A DNA stretch of 64,000 nt from Elioraea sp. (GTDB taxonomy: Bacteria > Pseudomonadota > Alphaproteobacteria > Acetobacterales > Acetobacteraceae). Below, one piece after another: positions 1 through 9,092 of the stretch. Every line of letters begins with the position of its first letter. Position 1 is the stretch's first letter. The stretch covers positions 1 through 64,000 of the forward strand of contig NZ_JALHPR010000004.1 of assembly GCF_022842375.1 (NCBI RefSeq), in the 5' to 3' direction. The notes below the pieces were generated by a model. The model worked only from the letters and a program-made list of their open reading frames with translations, ran no database searches and was not told the DNA's origin. The position numbers and the translations under genes are program-made.

Positions 1-1
1 C

Positions 2-2218
2 GATGCGCTCAAGCGCGACCTCGGCGCCATCACCAAGGACACGGCCGAGGCAGCGACGGCCACCCCCGCGCCCGGCGATGCGCCAGCCGCCGCGGGCGGC
101 GGCGGTGGCCCGAGCGCGCGCGCAGGCTCAACCGCCGCGCTCGACCAGTTCACCATCGATCTCACCGCCAATGCCAAGGCCGGCAAGATCGACCCGATCC
201 TCGGGCGTGACCAGGAGATCCGCCAGGTCATCGACATCCTGACGCGCCGGCGGCAGAACAACCCGATCCTCACCGGCGAGGCCGGCGTGGGGAAGACCGC
301 GGTGGTCGAGGGCTTCGCGCTCCGCATCGCGCAGGGTGACGTGCCGCCCGCGCTGAAGGACGTCACCGTGCGCACGCTCGACCTCGGCCTGCTGCAGGCC
401 GGTGCCGGCGTGAAGGGCGAGTTCGAGAACCGCCTCAAGAACGTCATCGACGAGGTGAAGGCCTCGCCCAAGCCGATCATCGTGTTCATCGACGAGGCGC
501 ACACGCTGATCGGCGCCGGCGGCGCTGCGGGCCAGAACGACGCGGCGAACCTGCTGAAACCCGCGCTTGCCCGTGGCGAGATGCGCACGATCGCCGCCAC
601 CACCTGGGCCGAATACAAGAAATACTTCGAGAAGGACGCGGCGCTGACCCGCCGCTTCCAGGTCGTGAAGGTCGAGGAACCGGCCGAGCCGGTGGCGATC
701 GCGATGATCCGCGGCCTCGTCTCCACCCTCGAGAAGCACCACGGCGTGCGCATCCTCGACGAGGCGGTCGAGCAGGCGGTGAAGCTGTCGGCCCGGTTCA
801 TTCCGTCGCGGCAACTTCCCGACAAGGGCGTCTCGCTGATCGACACGGCCTGCGCACGCGTCGCGATGAGCCAGGCCGCCATTCCCGCACCGATCGAGGA
901 TCGCCGGCGGCGGATGGCGCTGATCGATACCGAGGTCGAGATCCTCGACCGCGAGATGGCCGCCGGCGCCGAGCATGGCGTTCGCAAGGGTGAGCTTCTC
1001 GAGGCGCGCGCGAAGGCGTCCGATGAGCTCGCCGCGCTCGATGAGCGGTGGGAGAAGGAGAAGGAGATCGTCGCTCGCCTGCGCGAGACGCGCGCGAAGA
1101 TCGAGGATCCGAAGGAGACTGGCGACAAGGAGGCGCTGAAGGCGGCACTGACGACAGACAGTGACGCGTTGCGCGCGATCCAGGGCGAGGCGCCGCTGAT
1201 CCACCCCGTGGTCGACGGCAACGCCATCGCCGAGATCGTCGAGAGCTGGACCGGCATTCCCGCCGGCCGCATGCAGTCAGACGAGATCCGCACCATCCTG
1301 GCACTCAAGGACAGGATGGAGGAGCGCATCGTCGGCCAGCCGCAGGCGCTGGAAGCGATCGCGGAAGCGGTGCGCACGAGCCGCGCGAAGCTCGCCGACC
1401 CGCGGAAGCCGCTGGGCGTGTTCCTGATGGTCGGCACGTCCGGCGTCGGCAAGACCGAGACGGCGCTGACGCTCGCCGACCTTCTCTATGGCGGCGAGCA
1501 GAACCTCACCGTCATCAACATGAGCGAGTTCAAGGAGGAGCATAAGGTCTCGCTCCTGATGGGCTCGCCGCCAGGCTATGTCGGCTATGGCGAGGGCGGG
1601 GTGCTGACCGAGGCGGTGCGCCGCCGCCCCTACTCCGTCGTGCTGCTCGACGAGATGGAGAAGGCGCACTCGGGCGTGCAGGACGTGTTCTACCAGGTGT
1701 TCGACAAGGGGAACATGAAGGACGGCGAAGGCCGCGACATCGACTTCAAGAACACCATCATCATCATGACGTCGAACGCGGGCACCGACACGATCGCCAA
1801 GCTCTGCGCCGACCCCGACACGATGCCGGACCCGGCAGGCCTCGCCGAAGCCGTGCGGCCGGAACTCCTGAAGGTGTTCAAGCCCGCCTTCCTCGGCCGC
1901 GTGACGATGGTTCCCTACTTCCCGCTGTCCGACGGCATCCTGCGCCAGATCGTGCTGCTGCAGCTGGGCCGAATACGCCGCCGCTTCGCCGAGAACTACC
2001 GCGCGGGCTTCACCTGGGACGAGGCGATCGTCGAGGCGATCGCATCGCGCTGCAAGGAGAGCGCGTCGGGCGCGCGCAACGTCGAGAACATCCTCTCCCG
2101 AACGATGCTGCCGGCCTTGTCGGGGCAGATCCTGGAGCGTCTCGCGGAGGGTGGAACCGTCACCGGCGCCCATGTGGGTCTGGATTCAGACGGGGGCTTC
2201 CGTTACGCTCTCAACTGA
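2..2218 (+). CDS. tssH: TssH/ClpV, type VI secretion AAA+ ATPase (5' truncated by window edge)
   Basis: This is the ATPase that disassembles and recycles the contracted TssB-TssC sheath of the type VI secretion system. The reading frame is open from base 2, so the start and roughly 150 N-terminal residues (the Clp-N domain) lie outside the window; 738 residues are visible. The first AAA domain has Walker A GEAGVGKT (bases 275-298) and Walker B VFIDEAH. A coiled middle domain follows. The second AAA domain has Walker A GTSGVGKT (1433-1456) and Walker B VVLLDEMEK. The link GGAGGAAGQNDAANLLKPAL-type pore region and the adjoining hcp and tss genes favour ClpV over the general chaperone ClpB. It ends 66 bases before hcp on the same strand, so the two are probably co-transcribed. 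Confidence 0.95.
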   Translation, partial: DALKRDLGAITKDTAEAATATPAPGDAPAAAGGGGGPSARAGSTAALDQFTIDLTANAKAGKIDPILGRDQEIRQVIDILTRRRQNNPILTGEAGVGKTAVVEGFALRIAQGDVPPALKDVTVRTLDLGLLQAGAGVKGEFENRLKNVIDEVKASPKPIIVFIDEAHTLIGAGGAAGQNDAANLLKPALARGEMRTIAATTWAEYKKYFEKDAALTRRFQVVKVEEPAEPVAIAMIRGLVSTLEKHHGVRILDEAVEQAVKLSARFIPSRQLPDKGVSLIDTACARVAMSQAAIPAPIEDRRRRMALIDTEVEILDREMAAGAEHGVRKGELLEARAKASDELAALDERWEKEKEIVARLRETRAKIEDPKETGDKEALKAALTTDSDALRAIQGEAPLIHPVVDGNAIAEIVESWTGIPAGRMQSDEIRTILALKDRMEERIVGQPQALEAIAEAVRTSRAKLADPRKPLGVFLMVGTSGVGKTETALTLADLLYGGEQNLTVINMSEFKEEHKVSLLMGSPPGYVGYGEGGVLTEAVRRRPYSVVLLDEMEKAHSGVQDVFYQVFDKGNMKDGEGRDIDFKNTIIIMTSNAGTDTIAKLCADPDTMPDPAGLAEAVRPELLKVFKPAFLGRVTMVPYFPLSDGILRQIVLLQLGRIRRRFAENYRAGFTWDEAIVEAIASRCKESASGARNVENILSRTMLPALSGQILERLAEGGTVTGAHVGLDSDGGFRYALN

Positions 2219-2284
2219 CACGCGCGCGGAGGGGCTCGCCCATTCGTGCCGTGACCGCAACGGCGACAGGAAGGAAACAGTCGC

Positions 2285-2761
2285 ATGCCAGTTTTCATGC
2301 ACTTCGAAGGTGTTGAGGGCAACGTCACCGCCAAGGGCTACGAGAAGTGGATCGAGGTGAACTCGTTCCAGTTCGGCGCAGGCCGTGGCATCTCGACGCC
2401 GACCGGCGGCGCTGAGAACCGTGAGGCCTCTGCGGCCTCCGTGTCGGAAGTCACCGTCACGAAGTCGATGGACAAGGCCTCGCCCAAGCTGTTCGAGGCC
2501 GCACTCATCAGCAACGAAGGCAAGATGGTGAAGGTCGTCATGACCCGCACCGGCAAGGAGCTCACCGAGCTCTGCAGCTACAAGTTCGAGAACACGCTGG
2601 TCTCCGGCTACTCGGTGTCGAGCGGCGGTGACACGCCGTCGGAGAGCCTGAGCCTCAACTTCGCGAAGTTCGAATACAGCTATACGGGCAGCGACGTCGC
2701 GGGCAAGGACGCCTCCAAGATGAAGGTCGGCTACGACATCGGCAAGGCGATGACGATGTGA
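2285..2761 (+). CDS. hcp: Hcp (TssD), T6SS inner-tube protein
   Basis: Hcp forms the stacked hexameric rings of the T6SS inner tube and can carry effectors in its lumen. The 158-residue product has the usual Hcp length and features: an N-terminal FMHFEGVEGN strand, the SFQFGAGRGIS loop, the SVSEVTVTKSMDKASPKLFE segment and a C-terminal beta strand LNFAKFEYSY. The start is well supported by a purine-rich ribosome site AGGAAGGAAA (2268-2277) seven bases upstream of the ATG. It follows tssH on the same strand and is closed by two tandem hairpins, which makes it the last gene of the rightward T6SS operon. No C-terminal effector extension is present. Confidence 0.97.
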   Translation: MPVFMHFEGVEGNVTAKGYEKWIEVNSFQFGAGRGISTPTGGAENREASAASVSEVTVTKSMDKASPKLFEAALISNEGKMVKVVMTRTGKELTELCSYKFENTLVSGYSVSSGGDTPSESLSLNFAKFEYSYTGSDVAGKDASKMKVGYDIGKAMTM

Positions 2762-2762
2762 T

Positions 2763-2788
2763 GCCTGCCGGCCTGCCATCCGGCAGGC
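2763..2788 (+). other. Stem-loop just after hcp stop
   Basis: A perfect 9-bp inverted repeat (GCCTGCCGG at 2763-2771 and CCGGCAGGC at 2780-2788, 8-base loop) starts two bases after the hcp stop codon. There is no T-tract, so it is more likely an mRNA 3'-end stabilising hairpin than a terminator by itself. Confidence 0.6.
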
Positions 2789-2806
2789 CAGCCGCGCGGA
2801 TGACGG

Positions 2807-2844
2807 AACGGCGGCAATGTCACGCATGGCATTGCCGCCGTTTT
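2807..2844 (+). terminator. Intrinsic terminator of the tssH-hcp operon
   Basis: CGGCGGCAATG (2809-2819) pairs perfectly with CATTGCCGCCG (2830-2840), extended by two A-T pairs, and is followed by TTTTCTTGT. This is a classical rho-independent terminator for rightward transcription from hcp. It lies between the convergent hcp and pppA stops. On the minus strand the following tract is T-poor, so it should act less well there. Confidence 0.85.
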
Positions 2845-2902
2845 CTTGTGACCGCCAGGTTTCCTGGAATCTCACGATCGCCGCCGCGCCGCCCTCCGCC
2901 CG

Positions 2903-3628
2903 TCAGGGGCAGCGCACCACCACGGCGGTGACGTTGTCGGTGCTGCCGCGCGTCATCGCGAGCGCGATCAGCGCATCGGCCAGGGCCTGGCCGTCCGTCG
3001 CGGCAAGGGTCAGCGACAGCGTCACCGTGTCGAGCGACTTGGTCACGCCATCGCTCATCAGCAGGAACACATCGCCCGGCAGCACGACACCCGTGATCTT
3101 GTCGAGCGCAAGCCCGTCATCGGCGCCGATCGCGCGCGTCACCACGTTCGCCTGGGGGTGCCGCTCCGCCGCCTCCTCGGTGATCGCGCCGCTGTCGACC
3201 AGCTCCTGCACCAGGCTGTGGTCACGCGTGACGCAGGCGAGTGTGCCGCCACGCCAGAGATAGCAGCGGCTGTCGCCGGCCCAGATGCACGCGAAATGCC
3301 CGTCGCGCACGAGCAGCGCGACGACAGTCGAGGCCAGCATCGCGCGCGGGCCACGGTCCGCCGCCTCCGCGCGCAGCGCCTCGTTCGTGACCATCAGCGA
3401 TGCCCGCACCTGCCCGAGCAGTTCGCCGGCCGAGAGGCTCGGCGGAACGCCGCGGAGCGCATCGGCCACCGCGGCCGAGGCGATCTCGCCCCCGCCATGC
3501 CCGCCAGCGCCGTCCGCCACCGCCCAGAGGCCGATCTCGGGGCGCAGCACGAAGGTGTCCTGGTTGCTGGAGCGGACCGTTCCGGCATGCGTCGCGGCCC
3601 AGCTCTCGAGGCGGGTACCGCGCCTCAT
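2903..3628 (-). CDS. pppA: PP2C-type Ser/Thr phosphatase, T6SS regulator PppA/Stp type
   Basis: This is a metal-dependent protein phosphatase of 241 residues. It carries the PP2C motifs in order: NQD (Asp24), DGAGGHGGGE (Asp39 onward), AGDSRCYLWR, the late MSDGVTKSL and the C-terminal STDNVTAVVV. In T6SS loci such enzymes dephosphorylate the FHA-domain protein phosphorylated by the kinase PpkA, and so switch secretion off. It is the last gene of the leftward T6SS operon and its ATG overlaps the tagF stop by four bases (ATGA). An FHA gene (tagH) is in the same operon, but no PpkA kinase is seen in the window. Family assignment is secure; the specific role is inferred from context. Confidence 0.88.
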   Translation of the reverse strand: MRRGTRLESWAATHAGTVRSSNQDTFVLRPEIGLWAVADGAGGHGGGEIASAAVADALRGVPPSLSAGELLGQVRASLMVTNEALRAEAADRGPRAMLASTVVALLVRDGHFACIWAGDSRCYLWRGGTLACVTRDHSLVQELVDSGAITEEAAERHPQANVVTRAIGADDGLALDKITGVVLPGDVFLLMSDGVTKSLDTVTLSLTLAATDGQALADALIALAMTRGSTDNVTAVVVRCP

Positions 3629-4173
3629 GGCAGCACACCGTCATCGAGCAGGGCGGCGAACGTCGCGGGCGGCGGCAGGGCGGCAAAGTGCCGCGTGCAG
3701 GCAGCGACGCGCGGTGCGCCAGCCGTTGCGAAGACAGCACCGCCTTCCGCACCACCGGCCGGCGCATCGCCGGCGGAAGCAAGGGCATCGGCCAGGCGCT
3801 GCTGCGGCCAATCTTCGGCCACCGCATCGGCCGCTGCATCGGCGAGCGCGGTGAACCATGCATGTGCCGCGTCAGGCGCCGGGGGCGCGGGCATTGCCGC
3901 ACCGAGCATCAGCGGGAAGTAGCGGCCCGCGCGATCGACGCTCGGCGCCATCACGCCTGCAAGCCCCGGCGCGCCCAGCAAGCCGGGGCCGAAACGAAAC
4001 CTCCAGACAGGCGCCTCGAGAAAGGCATCGAGCCAACTCTCGCCCAGCATCGCACGGCTTTCCGCGAGTCCGGCGCGAAGCCAGGCATCGAAGCCGGCGA
4101 CGATCTCCTCCGGCAATCCGGCGCGCACGAAATCGCCATGGCGCGGCAGCTTGCCGAAATAGCCCTGCCGCAC
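3625..4173 (-). CDS. tagF: TagF, T6SS-associated regulator
   Basis: The product, about 182 residues, begins with the TagF hallmark GYFGKLPRHGDFVRAGLP followed by AWLRAGLAESR and an aromatic segment PVWRFRFGPGLLG. TagF family members act as post-translational repressors of T6SS assembly in other bacteria. I chose the GTG at 4173, two codons before the conserved GYFGKLP motif and 11 bases after the tssM stop. The open frame continues upstream inside tssM without conserved sequence, so longer versions are unlikely. The gene overlaps pppA by four bases. The C-terminal third is Ala/Pro-rich and less conserved. Confidence 0.85.
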   Translation of the reverse strand: MRQGYFGKLPRHGDFVRAGLPEEIVAGFDAWLRAGLAESRAMLGESWLDAFLEAPVWRFRFGPGLLGAPGLAGVMAPSVDRAGRYFPLMLGAAMPAPPAPDAAHAWFTALADAAADAVAEDWPQQRLADALASAGDAPAGGAEGGAVFATAGAPRVAACTRHFAALPPPATFAALLDDGVLP

Positions 4174-4184
4174 CGCGACGGGGC

Positions 4185-7100
4185 TCAGGGCTGCAGCGTC
4201 GGGCACCGGAACTCCGCCAGCTCGCGCAGGCTGAACGGGTTGAACACGCTGCCCGCGCGAACGACGTAGCTGACCTGCCGCTCGCCCAGGCTGAAGGTGA
4301 GGGTGAATTCCTCCGGCACGCGCCCGGGTGCGACCTGCGCGCGGGCGAACAGCCGGAACAGCGCCCAGGGGCCGGAAGCGTTGATCGCCCCCTCCCCGCC
4401 CGATGGCGGCGGCGAGAACACGAGGCGGACGTTGTTCATCCGGTTCGTTCCGGGCCACGTGACCAATGTCGGGCGTGACGGGCCGTGGCTGTAGGTGATC
4501 TGCACACCGTCGAGGTCAAGCAGCGCGGATTGCGCGGCAGGGTCCATCGCCACCGGCTGGATCTCGAACCGCACCGTCGGCTGCGCACCGCCCGAGAAGA
4601 ACACGTCGCGGATCACGCTCGCGCGCTGGAAGTTGGCGACATCGACGCGCGGCGTCACGCCCTCCACGGCCTGGAGCCGCCAGGTGCGCTGGGTCGTGTC
4701 GACGAAGGGGCGGAGGTTGGTGTTGAAGAACCCGTCGATCAGCCCGCCCGGCGCAAACAGGCGCGCGAAATCGTCCATCGGCGTCTCTGCCGTTGCCCCG
4801 CGCACGAAGGGGAAGCGGTTGGCGATCGCGGCCGAGCAGAGCGGTGCGACGCCCGCCTGGAACGCCCCCGCGAGTGCGGCCTGCGCCCCGCCGGCCCGCA
4901 CCGCCGTACCGCCCTGCGACACCGCCCGGATCCAGCCATCGACAGGCGGCGGCACGCGCGATGCCTCGCCCTGCAACGCCTGGACGGGGTCGAGCCCCAC
5001 CCCCGGCGTGATCGGCTGGCCAGGGTTCGCCGCCATGCGTGCGAGCTGCTGGTAGAGATCGGACAGCAGCTTCAGCGTGTTGTCGATCGGCGCACCGGGG
5101 CCGGCGCCGACAAACTGCCTCAGGCGCGAATACCGCTCGTCGATCGCCGAGCCTGGCGGTGGCGGCGGCGGCGCGCCGGGCTGTGCCGCGCCGAAGATGC
5201 CCTGCAACCGGGCAGAGGGCGTCGGCGGTGCCGGCGCGGCCCCTGCCGCCGCCGGCGCCGCCAGGCCTTCGGGCGGCACCGACAGCGTGAGCTGCCGCGT
5301 GATGCCGGCGAGCAGGTCGCGCATCGGTGATTGCGGCGCCGAAAGGATGTTCAGGGTATCGACGGCCTGGCCCATGCCGCGGAACGGCGCGATCGCCAGG
5401 TCGGCGAGCAGCCCGTCCCACATCCGCGCATAGTCGTCGTAGTAGAGGTTCAGCACGTCCTGCTGCAGGCGCACGAGGGCGGCATCGTCGAGCCGCACCT
5501 CGTTGCCCGGCCCGAGCACCCAGCTTTCCTGCGCCACTTCGCGCGATACCGCCTCGAGGTTCGGCAGCACGACGCGGTGGAACGCCTCGCGCGTGTAGAG
5601 GCCGGGAACGCCCTCCGACAATGGCCGCCCCGACGGCCGCGTGAAGGCGCGCGTGCCGGCGGGACCCGCGGCTTCGCCGGGCGTCCATGGGGCGAGGTTC
5701 GCCGCCGCCGCCACGGGGCGAAGGCGGGAGTAGGCGCGTCCCGCGAGCGGCAGGCGGCTGAACACGCGGCGGGCCTCGTCGATCAGCAGGCCATCGAGCC
5801 CGTAGGCCGGCATCGGCCCTTCCAGCAGCGCATCGAGATGCCCGGCGAGGCTCGTTCGCATCGCCGTCTGCTGCGGCTGGTTGAAGGCCTGCGCCCAATC
5901 GAGCGCCATCCAGTCACGCACGAGGGCACGGTCGAGCGGACCCTGCCCGCCGAGCATGAGGTAGACGCGCGTCGCCTCGTACAGGAACTCGGGCTGTTGC
6001 AGCGCGCCGCGCATCTGGCTCTCGAGCCGCCAAAGCAGGCGCGGCAGCAGCACGCGATCGAGCTCGCGGCGATAGACGCTGTCGGCAGCCGCGGCGAGCT
6101 TCGGCGCCTGGCTGAGGCCAAGCCCCGATCCGCGCGCGCGGTTGTCGCGGCCATAGGGCAGCGCGCGCGCCTGGTCGAGCAGCGGCAGCACGGCGGGAAG
6201 ATTCGCCTCCGCAACAGGGTCGAGCGGCAGCGCACGCGCCGTCGTCTCGAGCTGCCGCACCGCGGCTTCGAGGCGGCCGACCTCCGCCTCGTTCGCACGC
6301 CAGGCGGAGAACCACGCCCCACCCATGCCGAGGACGGCGAGGGCCGCAATGCTCCACGCACCGATGGTGAGCGCGCGGCGTCGCGTCGCCGCACCCGGCT
6401 TGGCGCTGACGAGCCCGCTTTCGCCGAACACCACCTCGCGCAGCAGGCGGGCGAGGAAGTAGCTCCTCCCCTGCCCCGGCTGCGCCGCCGCGAGGCGCGC
6501 ACGCGGCACGTTGAACAGCCGCGCCATCGCCCCGGTCAGCCGGTCGATCGGCGTGCCTTCCTGCGTGCCCGAGGTGATGTAGAGGCCGCGCAGATAGGGG
6601 GCCGCGTCGAGGTTGCTGTCGCGGAACGCGGTGTCGAGGAACTCGGCTGCGGGCCCTTCCATCGACGCAAGCTGTGCCGGGAAGCCGAACAGCGACGCGC
6701 GGCGATCGGGGCTGCGCTCGGCCTGCACGCGTTCGGGAATGCGGGCGGTGACGCGATCGAGCAGCGCGCGGAACGCCTCGGCGAAGCCTGCCGGGCCCTT
6801 CACGCCGGCGGGCAGCGTGACGCCCCACACCTGCTCGCGCGCCTCGCGGTCAAGATCGTCGAAATACTCGGTGAAGCCGGCAACGAGGTCGGCCTTCGTG
6901 AACAGCACGTAGACCGGCAGGCGGACGCCGAGCGTTTCGTCGAGCTCCTTCAGCCGCGCCCGGACGGCACGGGCATGGGCGAGCCGCTCCTCGCGCGAAT
7001 GGGTGGCGAGGTCTGCCAGGCTGATCGCGACCAGCGCGCCGTTCAGCGGCGCGCGCGGGCGGTTCTTGCGGAGAAGGTCGAGGAAGCCGCGCCAGCCTGC

Positions 7101-7700
7101 CTTGTCGACCGCGGCATCGCTGTCCTGCGTGGTGTAGCGGCCGGCGGTGTCGATGAACACGGCGTCATCGGTGAACCACCAGTCACAGAGACGCGTGCCG
7201 CCGATGCCGGCGATCGGTGCGGTGCCCATCCGTTCGGCAAGCGGAAAGGTGAGGCCCGCGTTCATCAGCGCGGTGGTCTTGCCCGACCCTGGCGGGCCGA
7301 TGATGACGTACCAGGGAAGCTCGTACAGCGCGCGCCCGCCGCGTGCCTTGGCCAGCAGCGTCAGCGCTTCGGTGAGCTTGCCCTTCAGCGCCGCGACTTC
7401 CTCGGCGGCAGCGACGGCGGAGGGGTCGGCCTGCCCGGCGGAGGCGCCCTCGATCAGTGCCTTCTCGGCGTTCCTGCGCGCGCGGAACGACAGGAAGGTG
7501 AACACCGCCCAGAGCAGCACGAGAACGCCGATGACGGCGAAGCGCGCGATGTCGGAGGCCAGCGGCGCGATGCCGCCAAACCCGAGCACCGGCCCGAACA
7601 CCCAGACCAGCACCGAGAGGAGCACGACGCCGAGCAGCGCCACGGCCGCGCGCAGCCACGGGTTCGACGCGAGGGTGGAAAGACCGGCGGGAGGCTTCAT
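4185..7700 (-). CDS. tssM: TssM (IcmF-like), T6SS inner-membrane core protein
   Basis: TssM spans the envelope and links TssL in the inner membrane to TssJ at the outer membrane. The 1171-residue product has two N-terminal membrane helices (about 17-35 and 52-72) and a cytoplasmic NTPase-like domain with Walker A GPPGSGKT (135-142) and VFIDTAG (181-187). A third helix lies around residue 453, followed by a long periplasmic region with Ala/Pro-rich low complexity near 800-830 and a beta-rich C-terminus that contacts TssJ in characterised systems. Length and layout are typical. The ATG overlaps the tssL stop by four bases, consistent with coupled translation. Confidence 0.96.
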   Translation of the reverse strand: MKPPAGLSTLASNPWLRAAVALLGVVLLSVLVWVFGPVLGFGGIAPLASDIARFAVIGVLVLLWAVFTFLSFRARRNAEKALIEGASAGQADPSAVAAAEEVAALKGKLTEALTLLAKARGGRALYELPWYVIIGPPGSGKTTALMNAGLTFPLAERMGTAPIAGIGGTRLCDWWFTDDAVFIDTAGRYTTQDSDAAVDKAGWRGFLDLLRKNRPRAPLNGALVAISLADLATHSREERLAHARAVRARLKELDETLGVRLPVYVLFTKADLVAGFTEYFDDLDREAREQVWGVTLPAGVKGPAGFAEAFRALLDRVTARIPERVQAERSPDRRASLFGFPAQLASMEGPAAEFLDTAFRDSNLDAAPYLRGLYITSGTQEGTPIDRLTGAMARLFNVPRARLAAAQPGQGRSYFLARLLREVVFGESGLVSAKPGAATRRRALTIGAWSIAALAVLGMGGAWFSAWRANEAEVGRLEAAVRQLETTARALPLDPVAEANLPAVLPLLDQARALPYGRDNRARGSGLGLSQAPKLAAAADSVYRRELDRVLLPRLLWRLESQMRGALQQPEFLYEATRVYLMLGGQGPLDRALVRDWMALDWAQAFNQPQQTAMRTSLAGHLDALLEGPMPAYGLDGLLIDEARRVFSRLPLAGRAYSRLRPVAAAANLAPWTPGEAAGPAGTRAFTRPSGRPLSEGVPGLYTREAFHRVVLPNLEAVSREVAQESWVLGPGNEVRLDDAALVRLQQDVLNLYYDDYARMWDGLLADLAIAPFRGMGQAVDTLNILSAPQSPMRDLLAGITRQLTLSVPPEGLAAPAAAGAAPAPPTPSARLQGIFGAAQPGAPPPPPPGSAIDERYSRLRQFVGAGPGAPIDNTLKLLSDLYQQLARMAANPGQPITPGVGLDPVQALQGEASRVPPPVDGWIRAVSQGGTAVRAGGAQAALAGAFQAGVAPLCSAAIANRFPFVRGATAETPMDDFARLFAPGGLIDGFFNTNLRPFVDTTQRTWRLQAVEGVTPRVDVANFQRASVIRDVFFSGGAQPTVRFEIQPVAMDPAAQSALLDLDGVQITYSHGPSRPTLVTWPGTNRMNNVRLVFSPPPSGGEGAINASGPWALFRLFARAQVAPGRVPEEFTLTFSLGERQVSYVVRAGSVFNPFSLRELAEFRCPTLQP

Positions 7701-9079
7701 CGGCGAACGAGCTCCTCACGCGGCAGGACGAGTTCGATGCGCCGGTTCTGCTCGCGCCCCTCGGCGGTGCTGTTGTCGGCGATCGGCTCGGCGTCGGCCT
7801 TGCCTTCGGCCTTCAGCCGGCCTGGGTCGCCGATGCCGCGGCCGAGCGGCACCAGCGCCGCGTCGGCCCTCGCCTGGGAGAGATGCCAGTTCGAGGGGAA
7901 CTGTACGGTCCGGATCGGCTGGTTGTCGGAGTGGCCGAGGACCATCACGTTGCCGGGCTCGTTCTTCAGCGCAGAGCCGATCAGTTCCAGGATCGGGACG
8001 AATCGGGTCGAGACGGTGGCACTGCCAGAGCCGAACATGCCCGTCGCCTTGATGCGCACGATCACCGTCTGCGGCGTGGCGACCACGGCGACGAGCCCGT
8101 CGCGGATCGGGACGGCAAGGAAGGTGCGGATGCGGGTGACCTGGTCAGGCCCCGCCTCGGGCGGCGGGGGTGGCGGCGGCGGCGGTGGTGGTGCCACGCG
8201 GGCGAGTGCGGGCTGTGCCAGCGGCGGCACCGCGTTCAGCGCGGCGAACACCGCATCCGACCGGCTGTTCAGCGAGAACGCGAACCAGGCATAGAGCCCG
8301 CCCATCAGCGCGAGCGCGAGCGCGCCGATCACCCAGAGCGGCACGGCACGACCAGGCGGGCGCCAGCGCGCATCGAGCCCGCGCCAGGAGGGCGAGAGCT
8401 CACGCTCGGCCGGCGGGCGCTGCCCGGCGATGACCGCGTAGAGCCCCTCGCGCGCGCGCTCCAACTCGGCCGGCCCGCGCGGCGAGAGGCGGTAGCGCCC
8501 CTGGAAACCGAGGCTGATGCAGAGGTGCATCAGCTCCAGCGTCTCCTTGAACTTGCCAGGCTCCTTCTGCAGCCGTTCCATCAGCTGGAAGAAGCGATCG
8601 CCGGAGCCGACCTCGCGGTGGAAGGTGGCGATCAGGCTCGACGTGCTCCACGGCCCCTGGCTGCCCCAGGGCGTGTTCAGCACCACGTCGTCGATCGTGG
8701 CGCACAGCGCATAGTGCGCGGCGCGAAGCTGCTCGGCCGGAAGCCCCGTCGCGCGTGCATCCTGCTCGAACTGGCGCATCGCGGCGATCGCCCGCTCGCG
8801 CAGGTCGCCGCTGTCGGGCGGCCGCGCGGTGTTGCGCAGCCGGCCGACGAGGTCGAGCAACGGCGCGGCGGCAGCGGCGAGCGGGTTGATGCCGACGCGC
8901 GGCGGCGCCTCGGCCCCATCGCCGGACGCGGCGATCTGTTCCGATGGCGCATCGAAGAACGGCGGCGGTGCTGCGTCAGCCGGTGGCGGTGGTACGGCAG
9001 GCTTGCGTCCACCCGGGCTTGGGCGGATCACCGTGCGGTCATTGTCCTCCGGTTCGGAGAAAGGGTTGTCCTGGACCAT
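7697..9079 (-). CDS. tssL: TssL (DotU) fused to an OmpA-like peptidoglycan-binding domain
   Basis: TssL anchors the baseplate to the inner membrane. This 460-residue protein has a Pro-rich cytoplasmic N-terminus and a DotU helical domain (about 65-235, including ATIDDVVLNTPWG). It then has one membrane helix (about 247-269), an eleven-proline spacer (297-307) and a C-terminal OmpA-like domain (about 330-455). That domain carries VMVLGHSDNQPI and the terminal NRRIELVL motif. The extra domain makes this an evolved TssL that should bind peptidoglycan itself. The ATG has a strong GAGGGAGGGC ribosome site. The gene follows tssK by 13 bases. Confidence 0.95.
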   Translation of the reverse strand: MVQDNPFSEPEDNDRTVIRPSPGGRKPAVPPPPADAAPPPFFDAPSEQIAASGDGAEAPPRVGINPLAAAAAPLLDLVGRLRNTARPPDSGDLRERAIAAMRQFEQDARATGLPAEQLRAAHYALCATIDDVVLNTPWGSQGPWSTSSLIATFHREVGSGDRFFQLMERLQKEPGKFKETLELMHLCISLGFQGRYRLSPRGPAELERAREGLYAVIAGQRPPAERELSPSWRGLDARWRPPGRAVPLWVIGALALALMGGLYAWFAFSLNSRSDAVFAALNAVPPLAQPALARVAPPPPPPPPPPPEAGPDQVTRIRTFLAVPIRDGLVAVVATPQTVIVRIKATGMFGSGSATVSTRFVPILELIGSALKNEPGNVMVLGHSDNQPIRTVQFPSNWHLSQARADAALVPLGRGIGDPGRLKAEGKADAEPIADNSTAEGREQNRRIELVLPREELVRR

Positions 9080-9092
9080 CGCAAGCCCTCCC

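Noticed and set aside
3139-3354. Short minus-strand open frame inside pppA
   Set aside because: Shifted frame within a well-defined PP2C gene; no independent start signal.
5331-8294. 987-codon open frame antisense to tssM/tssL
   Set aside because: High GC with strong third-position bias leaves antisense frames open. The translation is Arg/Gly/His-rich with no domain, while the opposite strand encodes clear TssM and TssL.
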